This document shows, piece by piece, positions 17,049 to 26,465 of a stretch of 64,000 nt of DNA. Made by a program: the position numbers and the translations under genes. The notes below the pieces were generated by a model. It saw only the letters and a list, made by a program, of their open reading frames with translations, searched no databases and was not told the DNA's origin. Every line of letters begins with the position of its first letter. The stretch's first letter is position 1. The DNA is from Promethearchaeota archaeon (lineage in GTDB: Archaea; Asgardarchaeota; Lokiarchaeia; Sigyniarchaeales; SOKP01), in the NCBI GenBank assembly GCA_019058245.1, contig JAHPZJ010000028.1, forward strand, positions 62,001 through 126,000. Reading direction: 5' to 3'.

Positions 17049-18224
17049 TCAAGAATTTTTAAGCGGCGTCATAAAACCCCCAGCATTTCTTTCTGTCAGG
17101 GGAATCATTTTTTCACATTCTTCTATTTGTACAACTTTATCAAAAAAGAATTCTCCTATATTTTGAGCTTTTAAATACAATTCATCGATATATTCTTCTT
17201 TAATTGAACGAAATAAAAATATTTTAAGAATCGGTTCAGGTTTATCTTCTAGATCCCAAACACCAACAGCAATCCCATCTAAAAAAATAGTTGATGTTAT
17301 ATTTCCAGATCGATCAAATATCAGATTATAATTTTTGGCACCTATATACCTTTCACGATTCTTATATCCCATTGGATATGGATCGAGTCTGGGTAATATA
17401 TTTAATGTTTGTTTTTGCGAATTAGGTAAATTATCTATCTGGTCTATATCTTCTTCAAACATTAGAAATTGTTGTTTTATATTAGTAATTTTAACTTTTA
17501 TCAATTTACTGTCTATAGCACTTAAAGCATTTCTAATTTTGGTCTTTGTTAAACCTGTCCACCAAGAGATATCATTCTCCGATACTGGTCCATATGTTTT
17601 AATATAATTCTCTACAAGGAGTTGAATTGCCTCATTTTCATCAAATTTTGTTAAATTTAGGTTAGGGAAATAGTCACCAAATGCTACATATTTATTTCTT
17701 CGATCCTTCCAATCTTTGATTGGTTTTCCTCTAATGAGTAAACCATAATTACACATAACTTGGATAATTGCTGGGATATTTGATTTGGAGTTCATTTCTT
17801 TTCTTATCTCTGATGCTGACAATTCTTTTTCTTTTAATAGTTTCAATATATTTTGTGATATATCCTGATATTCTTTCAATGTAATCTTATGAAATTCCAT
17901 AAATTTTTCGAAAGATTTACTAATTATATTAGAAGTTGCAGCATACACTATTGGAATAAAATTTTTGGTTTCAATAAAGATAGTTCTTCTCATTCCTCGT
18001 ATTCTTGCGAGATTTTTAATCAGATAGAGTTCATTTTCCAAATCATTTTTAATGAAATTATTAGTTCTTGCAAAAAGAGATAAATATGAAGTAGTAAGTT
18101 CCGTTGAATGAAGTCCACATAAATCATCAGTTATTTGTAATATATCATCAATTTTTGCATTTTGAGTTAAATGTTGTTTCTTCAAAATTAGTTTATTAAC
18201 TTGATCTAAATCCAAAATTCGCAT
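17049..18224 (-). CDS. AlkZ/AlkX-like winged-helix DNA glycosylase family protein
   Basis: 391 aa, matching the length and layout of the HTH_42 / AlkZ family (winged-helix DNA glycosylases that unhook interstrand crosslinks or remove bulky alkylated bases). Family landmarks are the N-terminal LDLDQVNKLILKKQHL, GLHSTELTTSYLSLFAR, LARIRGMRRTIF, and in the middle LVENYIKTYGPVSENDISWWTGL. The catalytic QxQ of AlkZ lies near the LHSTE segment; here that spot reads HSTE, so the activity may differ or be lost. A single gene on the minus strand. Confidence 0.7.
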   Translation of the reverse strand: MRILDLDQVNKLILKKQHLTQNAKIDDILQITDDLCGLHSTELTTSYLSLFARTNNFIKNDLENELYLIKNLARIRGMRRTIFIETKNFIPIVYAATSNIISKSFEKFMEFHKITLKEYQDISQNILKLLKEKELSASEIRKEMNSKSNIPAIIQVMCNYGLLIRGKPIKDWKDRRNKYVAFGDYFPNLNLTKFDENEAIQLLVENYIKTYGPVSENDISWWTGLTKTKIRNALSAIDSKLIKVKITNIKQQFLMFEEDIDQIDNLPNSQKQTLNILPRLDPYPMGYKNRERYIGAKNYNLIFDRSGNITSTIFLDGIAVGVWDLEDKPEPILKIFLFRSIKEEYIDELYLKAQNIGEFFFDKVVQIEECEKMIPLTERNAGGFMTPLKNS

Positions 18225-18314
18225 TTTTATTTATTTTGGTTGTTAAATGATAGATAGTGTATTTATCAATTTCGATAAAAATTAAAAAAATTATATTTAA
18301 AATAATGAAAAAGG

Positions 18315-18881
18315 TTATTTACTCAACTTTTCTAGCAAAAAAGCAAAATTCTTGCCTAAATTTTCAAATGTTTCAATACCCTCTTCATCATCCAACACTT
18401 CTCCCGCTTGTCTTCCAATTCCTACATTCCAATAACTCGAACCAACAACAAACATCTGGTTTATAAGAAAGAAATAGTTTATACTTGAGAAAACATGATT
18501 TGCTCCAGCCCTCCTAACTGCTACAACTGCTGCTCCTACTTTGTGTTTTAATTTTCTTCCAGCAGCATATCCGCAACGTTCTATTAACGCTTTTGTGGTT
18601 GTTGTTAAATTAGAATAATATGTGGGAGAACCAATAATTATTCCATCAGAATTTAACATCTTTTCAATATACTTATTCATATTATCTCCAGGTAATACAC
18701 ACTTTTGATCATCATTATCTCTACATTTCATGCATGCCGTGCATCCTTGCATTTTTTCCATCCCAATCCAATTATAATCACATTCTATCCCAGCTGCTTT
18801 TAATTCATCCATAACGACATTTAAGCAATGATATGTATTTCCTTCTTTTCTGGGACTTCCATTAAATAATACCACTTTCAT
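18315..18881 (-). CDS. Iron-sulfur flavoprotein / NADPH-dependent FMN reductase family
   Basis: 188 aa from the ATG at 18881, which follows GAGGT by 8 nt; the track start is five codons longer. The flavodoxin-like fold begins MKVVLFNGSPRKEGNTY, the FMN phosphate loop. The cluster motif GCTACMKCRDNDDQKC gives the compact cysteine spacing that binds a [4Fe-4S] cluster in archaeal iron-sulfur flavoproteins. GSPTYYSNLT is the second FMN-binding loop. Such proteins move single electrons and help detoxify oxygen or peroxide in anaerobes. Physiological partner unknown. Confidence 0.85.
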   Translation of the reverse strand: MKVVLFNGSPRKEGNTYHCLNVVMDELKAAGIECDYNWIGMEKMQGCTACMKCRDNDDQKCVLPGDNMNKYIEKMLNSDGIIIGSPTYYSNLTTTTKALIERCGYAAGRKLKHKVGAAVVAVRRAGANHVFSSINYFFLINQMFVVGSSYWNVGIGRQAGEVLDDEEGIETFENLGKNFAFLLEKLSK

Positions 18882-19027
18882 TATTATAGACCTCAAATAT
18901 TATAATTTTCAAATTATTCTTCAATAATTAATACGACACTTTTAATTTTTATAAAAATCCTCTTATTATAATTAAATTTTACCTCTTTTATAATAAGAAT
19001 AAAAAAAAGAATTATTAGTTAATAATC

Positions 19028-20377
19028 TTATTTCCAAACATTTACTGCTTCTTTTAGATGTTCAATGGCTTTTATTTCATTGGGTTTGATCTTTAAAAGT
19101 AAGTCAGTACCTTTTTTTCTTTTATCTTCTGGGAACTCACCTTCAAATGTAAATGGAAATATTTCAACAAATTTTGCAAGCAAATCTTTAGACTTAGAAA
19201 ATTCTTCAGAAGCCTTTATTAACGGTTTATATTGAGGTCTATCTATGTATCGTGTTGCGACTCTTTTTAGAAACTCTACGGTTGTGGATCTACCTTCTAA
19301 TGCACAATTTGCTACATAACTATTTCCAAAATAAATTAAATTTTCTCCCTTTATTCCTTTTTGTAGGACATTTGCCCATTCTACAAAAGCTTCTGGTCCT
19401 GCAACATAAGTATCTTCATGTGCGTAATTCTTTCCTTCTGCCATACGAATCGCACGTTCAATAGCTTCCTTGTCTCTAACTTTTGGATCAACATCTATTT
19501 GCTTATCAAAGGAGAAATAATGTAATAATCCTGGTGCTTTTATTTTGTCATATGGAATTGGTGTTTCTGGTAAGCCCTGATAGTGTCGAAATGTGCTAAC
19601 AAGATAGGACTCATCTTTATAACCATAAACAATCCCATATTCTGGAACTGGAATCCCCCAAAAAACTATTGGTTTTTGATTCTCATTAAAATCTTTTTTG
19701 AAGTGATCGAATAATTTCTTGGCTTGACCTCTTTTAGGTGTATCTATGTCAATTTCACTTTCATATTTGGTTTCCTCCTTATATCCCCATTTAATTTCAA
19801 TTCCAAGGGCTTGTGTACCCTTCAGGATTTCATCATATGCTTTATGAGCTGTTGGTCCAGATGCACAAGTGTCTTTCTTTGCCACATTGATAAAAAAGGA
19901 CCACCCACTATAACCCCCCACATCAATTATACTACATTCTTGTCCAAAAGATTTTAAAACACCAGAAACTGCACCTAAATATGATATCCAACACTTTTGA
20001 TATACGGGAATATTACTAGTTCTATTTTCACCCATTTCAGTTAACCTTCTTTTCTGGAATCCTTGTGAATAATATTGTTGGATTTTTTTTCTCTCAAATA
20101 ACTCTCGAACTTTTGCATTATCATAAAATTTAGTAATTGCTTTTAGTAATTCTTGTCCATCTTGGGTAATTCGATAAAATCCCCGTTCAAAACGCTCTAT
20201 TAATTTCACTTCAATTAATGAGGTCAAATTATTTGAAAGAGCTGTCTTTTGTAATTCAGTTTGGCGTTTTAATTTACTAAAATTCAAAATTTGTTCATTT
20301 AATAGAGATAATATTTGAATTCTTTTTGGATGTGCTACTGCTTTTAGAAATTCTGTCATTCCTTCAATATTATCCAA
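19028..20377 (-). CDS. ArsR-like HTH fused to BtrH/peptidase C39-like domain
   Basis: About 449 aa. Residues 1-90 form a winged helix: FLKAVAHPKRIQILSLL, then LQKTALSNNLTSLIEVKLIERF, as in ArsR-type regulators. The rest has YQKCWISYLGAVSGVLKSFG, DVGGYSGWSFFI, CASGPTAHKAYDEIL and PIVFWGIPVPEYGIVYGY, the pattern of BtrH-N-like papain-fold proteins with the Cys at the N-terminal end of the core. Fusion of a DNA-binding head to this domain is odd and suggests a ligand-binding regulator. The track starts at a GTG inside the AAGGTG ribosome-binding site; TTG at 20377 has better spacing. Confidence 0.6.
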   Translation of the reverse strand: MDNIEGMTEFLKAVAHPKRIQILSLLNEQILNFSKLKRQTELQKTALSNNLTSLIEVKLIERFERGFYRITQDGQELLKAITKFYDNAKVRELFERKKIQQYYSQGFQKRRLTEMGENRTSNIPVYQKCWISYLGAVSGVLKSFGQECSIIDVGGYSGWSFFINVAKKDTCASGPTAHKAYDEILKGTQALGIEIKWGYKEETKYESEIDIDTPKRGQAKKLFDHFKKDFNENQKPIVFWGIPVPEYGIVYGYKDESYLVSTFRHYQGLPETPIPYDKIKAPGLLHYFSFDKQIDVDPKVRDKEAIERAIRMAEGKNYAHEDTYVAGPEAFVEWANVLQKGIKGENLIYFGNSYVANCALEGRSTTVEFLKRVATRYIDRPQYKPLIKASEEFSKSKDLLAKFVEIFPFTFEGEFPEDKRKKGTDLLLKIKPNEIKAIEHLKEAVNVWK

Positions 20378-20503
20378 TAATAACACCTTAAATTGTTATT
20401 ATAGTAAAAATAGTCAACAACATATTTAAGTCTTCCTATGTATCCAGAACACTGTTCACGAAAAGGCGGAATAGTATAATAATATTTTTCAAAAATATAT
20501 ATT

Positions 20504-20827
20504 TCACTCAATTCTTTCCACTTTGAATATTACAGGTCGAAACCAATCAGAGCATCCAGTAATAACAGTGCCTTTATATTTCATTCCTAGTACATCTCCT
20601 CCTGACGCTACAAGCATTATATCCTTTCTTATATCTGCCCATGCCCAATGGCAGAATCCATCGGGAACCTGAGCAAGATTTGGATCAATTATTATTTCTT
20701 GACCTTCTTCAAAAATCTCGCATAGTTTCATACCAGTATATTCATCACTGATAAATTCTTCAATCAAGTCTTTATTCAATGACTTTTTCAATACTGTTAA
20801 TTTACATTTTGGCATAGATGATTTCAT
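20504..20827 (-). CDS. TIGR04076-family small protein
   Basis: 107 aa. The N-terminus MPKCKLTVLKKSLN, the middle CEIFEEGQEIII and the C-terminal half GFCHWAWADIRKDI, then GCSDWFRPVIFKVERI, fit the small Cys-containing TIGR04076 family found in anaerobes. The function of the family is not known to me. GAGGT lies 6 nt before the ATG, fixing the start. Divergent from the U32 gene. Confidence 0.75.
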   Translation of the reverse strand: MKSSMPKCKLTVLKKSLNKDLIEEFISDEYTGMKLCEIFEEGQEIIIDPNLAQVPDGFCHWAWADIRKDIMLVASGGDVLGMKYKGTVITGCSDWFRPVIFKVERIE

Positions 20828-20914
20828 TTTTTAACCTCATTTATCATACAAATTTTCAAATTCTTTATTTTATAATTGCATATTATTGGATGTTAAATAA
20901 TAATTAAGTTTAAA

Positions 20915-22150
20915 ATGGAAATTCGACCAGAATTACTAGTCCCTGTTCAAGATTGGAATTCTCTTAAAATAATAAGTGGATTAGCAGACGCGATATATTT
21001 TGGTGTTGAGCAATACAATATGAGACAAAAAGCTATTAATTTTGAGAGAAAAGATTTAACTAAGATTAGTGAGTATTGTCATAATCAAAACCCACCATTA
21101 AAAGCATATTTAACCACAAATATTTTAATATATGACACAGAATTACAGGATTTAGAGTATCTAATTATAGAAGCAAAAGATGCTAAAATTGATGCGATTA
21201 TTGCCCATGATCTTGCTGTGATTCGAATTGCTAAACGTAATAAGATGAAATTTCATATATCTACACAAGCAAGTGTTTCAAATATTGAAGCGGCGAAATT
21301 TTATGAGGATTTAGGGGCAGAAAGGATCATTTTAGCCAGAGAGTTATCAATAAAACAAATAAATCTTATTAAACATTTACTTTCAAAAACAGAAATTGAA
21401 TGTTTTGTTCATGGGGCAATGTGTACATCGATTTCAGGAAGATGCTATTTTTCAGCTACTATTTGTGATTCTGAAGAATATTCTGCAAATCGAGGAAATT
21501 GTGTCCAACCTTGTAGAAGGGAATGGAGAGTTATTGATGATGAGAATAACGAATTTATCTATAATGGTCAAATGTTTTTGAATGCAAAAGATCTATGTAT
21601 GATTGAATATATTCCGGAGCTTATTGATGCTAATATCGATGCTTTTAAGATTGAAGGTAGAATGAAAGATCCCCTTTATATAAAAACAGTTTCAGAATGT
21701 TATAGAGAAGCAATAGATAGTTATTTTGATGGAACATATGGAAAAGAAAAAATTACCAACTGGTTAAAAAGGCTATCAATGGTATATAATCGAGGATTTC
21801 ATACTGGATTTTATTTTCATAGACCAACTATCGAAGATATTGAGTTAAATAGGAGAGGAAATATATCTGAATTTAAAAAACATTACATAGGAAAAATACT
21901 TTCATATGATCAAAACAGTAAGTCGGCTAATGTTTTATTAGAAAGCCTAGAATTTCCCTTAAATATTGGAGACGAAATCATAATCATAGGTTCCAATACA
22001 TATACTATCGAAACAATCAAAAAGATGATTTATAAAGGTGAGAAGATAAAAAATATATCTAGAAAAAGATATACTGATCCAGTTAAAATCAATTTACGCA
22101 TTAATAAGGAAGTCGAAGTAAACGCAAAGATTTATATCATAAAAAAATGA
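20915..22150 (+). CDS. Peptidase U32 family protein (RlhA/TrhP-like)
   Basis: 411 aa. Typical U32 order: MEIRPELLVPVQDWNSLK, DAIYFGVEQYNMRQKA, KFHISTQASVSNIEAAKFY, ECFVHGAMCTSISGRCYFS, then NCVQPCRREW, and the signature DAFKIEGRMKDPLYI. The cysteines in GAMC...GRC...C...C are those that bind a [4Fe-4S] cluster in this family. Characterised members hydroxylate RNA bases from prephenate (RlhA on 23S rRNA, TrhP on tRNA), so an RNA-modifying role is more likely than proteolysis. Seven nucleotides after it comes the PCMT frame. Confidence 0.88.
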   Translation: MEIRPELLVPVQDWNSLKIISGLADAIYFGVEQYNMRQKAINFERKDLTKISEYCHNQNPPLKAYLTTNILIYDTELQDLEYLIIEAKDAKIDAIIAHDLAVIRIAKRNKMKFHISTQASVSNIEAAKFYEDLGAERIILARELSIKQINLIKHLLSKTEIECFVHGAMCTSISGRCYFSATICDSEEYSANRGNCVQPCRREWRVIDDENNEFIYNGQMFLNAKDLCMIEYIPELIDANIDAFKIEGRMKDPLYIKTVSECYREAIDSYFDGTYGKEKITNWLKRLSMVYNRGFHTGFYFHRPTIEDIELNRRGNISEFKKHYIGKILSYDQNSKSANVLLESLEFPLNIGDEIIIIGSNTYTIETIKKMIYKGEKIKNISRKRYTDPVKINLRINKEVEVNAKIYIIKK

Positions 22151-22202
22151 TTTTTATGTGAAACATCACTCGATAGTAGGCATTATGGTTTCAATAGTAA
22201 AA

Positions 22203-22877
22203 ATGAATTTTGAAGAAAAGAGAAAGCAACTGGTTGAAAGTCTTAAAGAAAGGGGTATTCTAACTAAAGAAGAAGTAATTAAAGCAATGTCTATTGTACC
22301 AAGACATAAATTTGTTCCAAAAGAGGCTGAATCAAGTGCATATATTGACTCGCCTCTTTCAATTGGATTAGGACAAACTATCAGCGCTCCTCACATGAAT
22401 GCTATGATGTGTGAGTGTTTAGAATTATCTGAAGGAGAAAAAGTATTAGAAATAGGAACTGGTTCGGGGTATCATGCTGCTTTATGTGCAGAATTAGTTG
22501 CCCCAGAAAGTTCAGAAAATCCTGGTCATGTATTCACAATTGAACGTCATGAAGGATTAGTAAAACGTGCTAAAGAGGGCCTAAAAAAAACTGGATATGA
22601 TAAAAAAGTTACAGTAATTCATGGAGATGGAACTCTGGGATTTCCCAAAGAAGCACCTTATGATAAAATATTGGTGACAGCCGCTTCTCCTACGAAGATT
22701 CCTACTCCCTTGAAAGACCAGTTAAAGGAAGGAGGAATTATTTGTATTCCCGTAGGATCTAAGAGCTTTTCTCAAAATTTATATACTATTAAAAAACTTA
22801 AAGGAAATTTTGACTCAAAGAAAATAACTGGTGTTCGTTTTGTCCCTCTTATTGGAGAATATGGTTTTGAAAGCTAG
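22203..22877 (+). CDS. pcm: Protein-L-isoaspartate O-methyltransferase
   Basis: About 224 aa from the internal ATG (MNFEEKRKQLV), which matches the normal start of the family; the track start (GTG, 15 codons earlier) adds residues unlike the family. Landmarks: VPRHKFVPKEAESSAYIDSPLSIGLGQTISAPHM, then SAM motif I VLEIGTGSGYHAALCA, then YDKILVTAAS. It methylates isoaspartyl residues in aged proteins to start their repair. Closely follows the U32 gene and is probably co-transcribed. Confidence 0.92.
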   Translation: MNFEEKRKQLVESLKERGILTKEEVIKAMSIVPRHKFVPKEAESSAYIDSPLSIGLGQTISAPHMNAMMCECLELSEGEKVLEIGTGSGYHAALCAELVAPESSENPGHVFTIERHEGLVKRAKEGLKKTGYDKKVTVIHGDGTLGFPKEAPYDKILVTAASPTKIPTPLKDQLKEGGIICIPVGSKSFSQNLYTIKKLKGNFDSKKITGVRFVPLIGEYGFES

Positions 22878-22890
22878 ATATTAAAAATAA

Positions 22891-23046
22891 CTATTTAAGT
22901 AATAAACTGTTTAAACATTTCTCAAGTTTTTTATTTTTAAGTTGTGTTCTAATATTCTTGACGAATTTTGATCTCTCAATACATTCATGTAGATACTCAT
23001 CACAACAGTTCCAACTTAAACATTCTGTATTATTATTAGCTTTCAT
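22891..23046 (-). CDS. Cys-rich 51-aa small protein
   Basis: Missing from the ORF track. From ATG it encodes 51 residues with five cysteines: TECLSWNCCDEYLHEC, then a basic helix FVKNIRTQLKNKKLEKCL. It aligns without gaps to the small protein at 23214-23357 (shared W12, I23-E24, FVKNIR at 28-33, L36, K40-L41). That conservation in two copies argues it is a real gene. The CC plus two further cysteines could bind zinc. Function unknown. Confidence 0.6.
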   Translation of the reverse strand: MKANNNTECLSWNCCDEYLHECIERSKFVKNIRTQLKNKKLEKCLNSLLLK

Positions 23047-23213
23047 AATTCAGATCTATTTTTAGTTAATTTTTGTATTGTCTATTCATATGAGAAGAAT
23101 CTAACTATATTAATGTAGCATCTAGAAATTGGAATAGATCATACTAGAACCTTTTCAATTTATAAAAAGAGTAAGATTTGCATTTATAAAAACTAAGTTA
23201 TGATAATAAATAT

Positions 23214-23357
23214 CTATTGTTGAAGTTTTTTCTTAAGTTTTTGTTCCATCAACTTTTTTCTAATATTTTTAACAAAATGATTATTTTCTATATTTCGTTT
23301 TACTGATTTTTCATTGTATGTCCAGCCATTTCTATTACCATTCTCATTAATTACCAT
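23214..23357 (-). CDS. Cys-less paralogue of the 51-aa protein
   Basis: Part of the 81-aa ORF in the track; the 47 residues from the internal Met (MVINENG) align gap-free with the Cys-rich protein at 22891, sharing W12, IE at 23-24, HFVKNIR and the basic tail. All five cysteines of the paralogue are replaced here (Arg, Tyr, Asn, Asn, Lys). Either a diverged copy that kept only the basic helix or a decaying duplicate. Confidence 0.45.
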   Translation of the reverse strand: MVINENGNRNGWTYNEKSVKRNIENNHFVKNIRKKLMEQKLKKKLQQ

Positions 23358-23487
23358 AAATGTCAAACCAATGCAAATTCTGTGTTTATTAGTTCTTACT
23401 AGGAGGTTAATATATTTAAAGATAGTTAAATTCGACAAAAATCGTGCATATATCGACAATGTTGTTATTTATCCAATGATTTAAATA

Positions 23488-25665
23488 TCATGTAATTATA
23501 AGTTTTAAATTAAATTCTAAATTTTTTTCAAGCTTAATTATAGGACATATATTTATACCTTGATATATTTCTTTATAGCCCTCATCTGTATATGCATATG
23601 CGATTATTGGAAATTTACTAATTTTAATTGAATCATTTTTACTTAAAATATCAATCTCAAAACCTAGATCATATGTTTCATCATAAGCTTTAAAATGCGA
23701 ACCAATAAATTGAAATGGGTCAATTAATTTATTATATTTATCATCTTTTTTTTCTATTTGGTTGCTTTCCCATTGGAAATTTTCAGTATCTCCGTTAAAG
23801 AAAAAAGGAATATCAATTCCAAGATTTAAATTCTTAATAATACGGGTAAGAACCTTTTGATTTTCATCATTTTCATCGAGATTTATTCTAATTTTCACTT
23901 TTATTTCTCTATCTTCAACATAAATATCTTTTGTAATTCGAACAGAGTTTCTTTCATCAGTATCAGTGTCCTTTATACTTCCTATTTTTTCCATTTCAAT
24001 GATAGCAATCTTTCCTTCCTTTTCGCTGCTAGTAACCTTGAAAGTATCATTAACAAAATCTCCAAATTCATAATATTGATCTGATTGGAGTTGTTCAAGA
24101 GTAACATCATCATGCAAAACCCTAAGACGTAATAAATTTCTCTTGAATCTATCAACCATAACTTCTTTTGTTTTAAGTTTTTTACTTTCATGGTAAGCTT
24201 CTGGCCATCTTGTTAAAGTATTTAACAAATTATAAGATTTTGGTTTATAATCTAACTCAAAAATAGTTCCGCCATCGTTAGGATTAACATACACATTTAA
24301 AACATCAGATTCAATTAAATACTCTGTTTTGCTATCCTTAATAAAATCGATGGGAGTTATATAAATATATGATTTCATTTTAGGATTGATTAAAGAATTA
24401 ATATCATCAATTATTCTTTCAGCATTAATTAAATGAGTATAAACTGAAAATCTAAGAAACTGTAAATAAACTCCACCAAATAATCCGTGCCAATAACAAT
24501 CATTACATTGAGCTTTATAAATCTCATCCCAAGCTTCTTCAACTTTTTTTAAGATAACAGAAATAAGTTGTTCATTTTCAAGCTTTGACAGAGTTTCTTC
24601 AATTACTATAAGTTTGTTTCTAACATATAACATCTTTTTGTGCATATTATTGGATTCAGGATACTTTACTAGAAAATATCTCCAAAACCCACCACGAAGA
24701 AATTGATAGATCTCCTTCTTTTCCTCATCTTCTCTTAATGATTTCCGTATAATTTTGAATTTTTTGCGAATATCTGTGGGTAAAACCCATTCTTCCATTT
24801 TATCATAACTCGCTGTGGGTAGATATACCAAACTTTTTGCGGGATATTGACTCATATATTCTGAAAGCGTTATTGATTTAATCCATGAATTTTGTTTAAT
24901 TTGTTCAAAAAATGCTGGAATAAATGGCTTCCCTTTGTCTCCTTCTTGATGCCCAAATCCTTTTACATAGCAAATTTGATGTGTAGTTCCCCACACTCCC
25001 ATTTTTTCTGCATCGGATATTAATAAAGCACATCTGTCACCCTTTTCATCAGCAGCTTTTTTTAAATAATCAACAGACATATAAGTAGGTTTCCAAGGGG
25101 TTAAATATCTCAATTCTTCGTTAATAGGAAATATCCGTAGAGTTTTTCCTTCATCTTCGGTAATATATGAATAATACGTTCCTTCCTCGGTAATTCCAGT
25201 AGAACGAAAATGATTGTCATCAACGATTACATACTTTAATCCAACATCATTTAAGAAAGAGGGATAATTTGGTTCCCAAACTCTTTCTGATAACCAAGCA
25301 CCTTTTACTTCTAATCCGAATTCTTCTTTTATTAGCTTAGATAACTTTTTCATTTGAGCAATTTTATCACGATATGGTATGATAGCAAATATTGGCTCAT
25401 AATACCCGCCACCAATAATCTCTATCTGACCTCTTTTTGCCATAACTTTTATCTTATTTACAAGATCTGGCTTATTTTTAATAAACCATTCTAATAAATT
25501 GCCTGAAAAGTGAAGTGTAAATTTAACATCTTTATATTTGAAAATATTCTCAATTAAAGGTTCATATGACTTTTTATAACAATCTTCTATAACAAAATTG
25601 AAGTTATCAACGGGTTGATGGAAGTGCAAGCAAAATAATAGGCAAATAGTATTTTTTTTATCCAT
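23488..25665 (-). CDS. GH57 4-alpha-glucanotransferase / alpha-amylase
   Basis: 725 aa. Family GH57 layout of the Thermococcus litoralis glucanotransferase type: N-terminal barrel with LLFCLHFHQPVDNF, the nucleophile region KGAWLSERVWEPNY (the first Glu is the catalytic one), the acid/base region ALLISDAEKMGVWG with Asp, then the middle and C-terminal beta domains (DUF1925/DUF1926). The enzyme transfers or hydrolyses alpha-1,4-glucan chains in the cytoplasm. Its natural partners in this window are the GH57 branching enzyme at 53 kb and the maltokinase-like gene at 31 kb, which suggests a storage polysaccharide. Confidence 0.9.
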   Translation of the reverse strand: MDKKNTICLLFCLHFHQPVDNFNFVIEDCYKKSYEPLIENIFKYKDVKFTLHFSGNLLEWFIKNKPDLVNKIKVMAKRGQIEIIGGGYYEPIFAIIPYRDKIAQMKKLSKLIKEEFGLEVKGAWLSERVWEPNYPSFLNDVGLKYVIVDDNHFRSTGITEEGTYYSYITEDEGKTLRIFPINEELRYLTPWKPTYMSVDYLKKAADEKGDRCALLISDAEKMGVWGTTHQICYVKGFGHQEGDKGKPFIPAFFEQIKQNSWIKSITLSEYMSQYPAKSLVYLPTASYDKMEEWVLPTDIRKKFKIIRKSLREDEEKKEIYQFLRGGFWRYFLVKYPESNNMHKKMLYVRNKLIVIEETLSKLENEQLISVILKKVEEAWDEIYKAQCNDCYWHGLFGGVYLQFLRFSVYTHLINAERIIDDINSLINPKMKSYIYITPIDFIKDSKTEYLIESDVLNVYVNPNDGGTIFELDYKPKSYNLLNTLTRWPEAYHESKKLKTKEVMVDRFKRNLLRLRVLHDDVTLEQLQSDQYYEFGDFVNDTFKVTSSEKEGKIAIIEMEKIGSIKDTDTDERNSVRITKDIYVEDREIKVKIRINLDENDENQKVLTRIIKNLNLGIDIPFFFNGDTENFQWESNQIEKKDDKYNKLIDPFQFIGSHFKAYDETYDLGFEIDILSKNDSIKISKFPIIAYAYTDEGYKEIYQGINICPIIKLEKNLEFNLKLIIT

Positions 25666-25961
25666 TTTTCTTAAATCACCAATTGTTTTTAGCTTTCTGG
25701 AAAATTGAAAGAATAACTATAAGATATGATAGATTTTATCAAGAATACGTTTGAAATTTAGAAATAATAAGAATTAACCATTTAAAAAATAATCTAAATC
25801 TATCTATTTTTCTTTCAGATCTTTTTCATTTAAATACCCAAAATTAAAGTATTCATCAAAATTTGATTTTTTTGTCTAAGCTAATTTAAATATTAATAAA
25901 ACTTAATTATTAAATTACATTAACTAATTTAAAGCCTTCAAAAGATTAAGAAAATTTAAAT

Positions 25962-26417
25962 ATGGCTCCAGAAATTTCAGAAACTATAAGGAAATGGATT
26001 AAATTAAGTTTATCTAAATCAATATATAACATTTTTAAATTTTCGAAAGAAAATGATATATCTATGCCTCAAATTGGTGCTCTCATACGAATTTTTCGTA
26101 AAAGCAATTGTAATGTATCAGTTATTGGCACAGACTTGGGAATTTCGAGTGCAGCAGCAAGTCAGTTGCTAAATCGAATGGTTCAATTAGGATTGATTGA
26201 GAGATCAGAAGATCCTAATGATCGAAGGATTAAAAATCTAAGTTTATCACAAAAAGGACTTGAATTTCTTAATGAATGTTTTCAAACCAGTTATAAATGG
26301 TTTGAAGATTTAATAATTACATATAGTAATGATGAGAAGAGAGAGATCGTTGCTGTATTTAACAAATTGATAAATAAAATTAATATAAATAATGATGTAC
26401 CTGATTTAGAAATTTAG
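25962..26417 (+). CDS. MarR-family regulator of the ABC exporter
   Basis: 151 aa. Winged-helix core: VIGTDLGISSAAASQLLNRMVQLGLIERSEDPNDRRIKNLSLSQKG, with the DxRxxx wing of MarR proteins. It lies about 48 nt upstream of two ABC half-transporters on the same strand. This order, MarR then heterodimeric exporter, is a standard self-regulated multidrug-export unit. It lacks the cysteines of the other MarR protein at 15.6 kb. Confidence 0.9.
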   Translation: MAPEISETIRKWIKLSLSKSIYNIFKFSKENDISMPQIGALIRIFRKSNCNVSVIGTDLGISSAAASQLLNRMVQLGLIERSEDPNDRRIKNLSLSQKGLEFLNECFQTSYKWFEDLIITYSNDEKREIVAVFNKLINKININNDVPDLEI

Positions 26418-26465
26418 TATTGTCATTTTAAATAATTAATCAAAAAAATTAAAGAAAATGGAATT

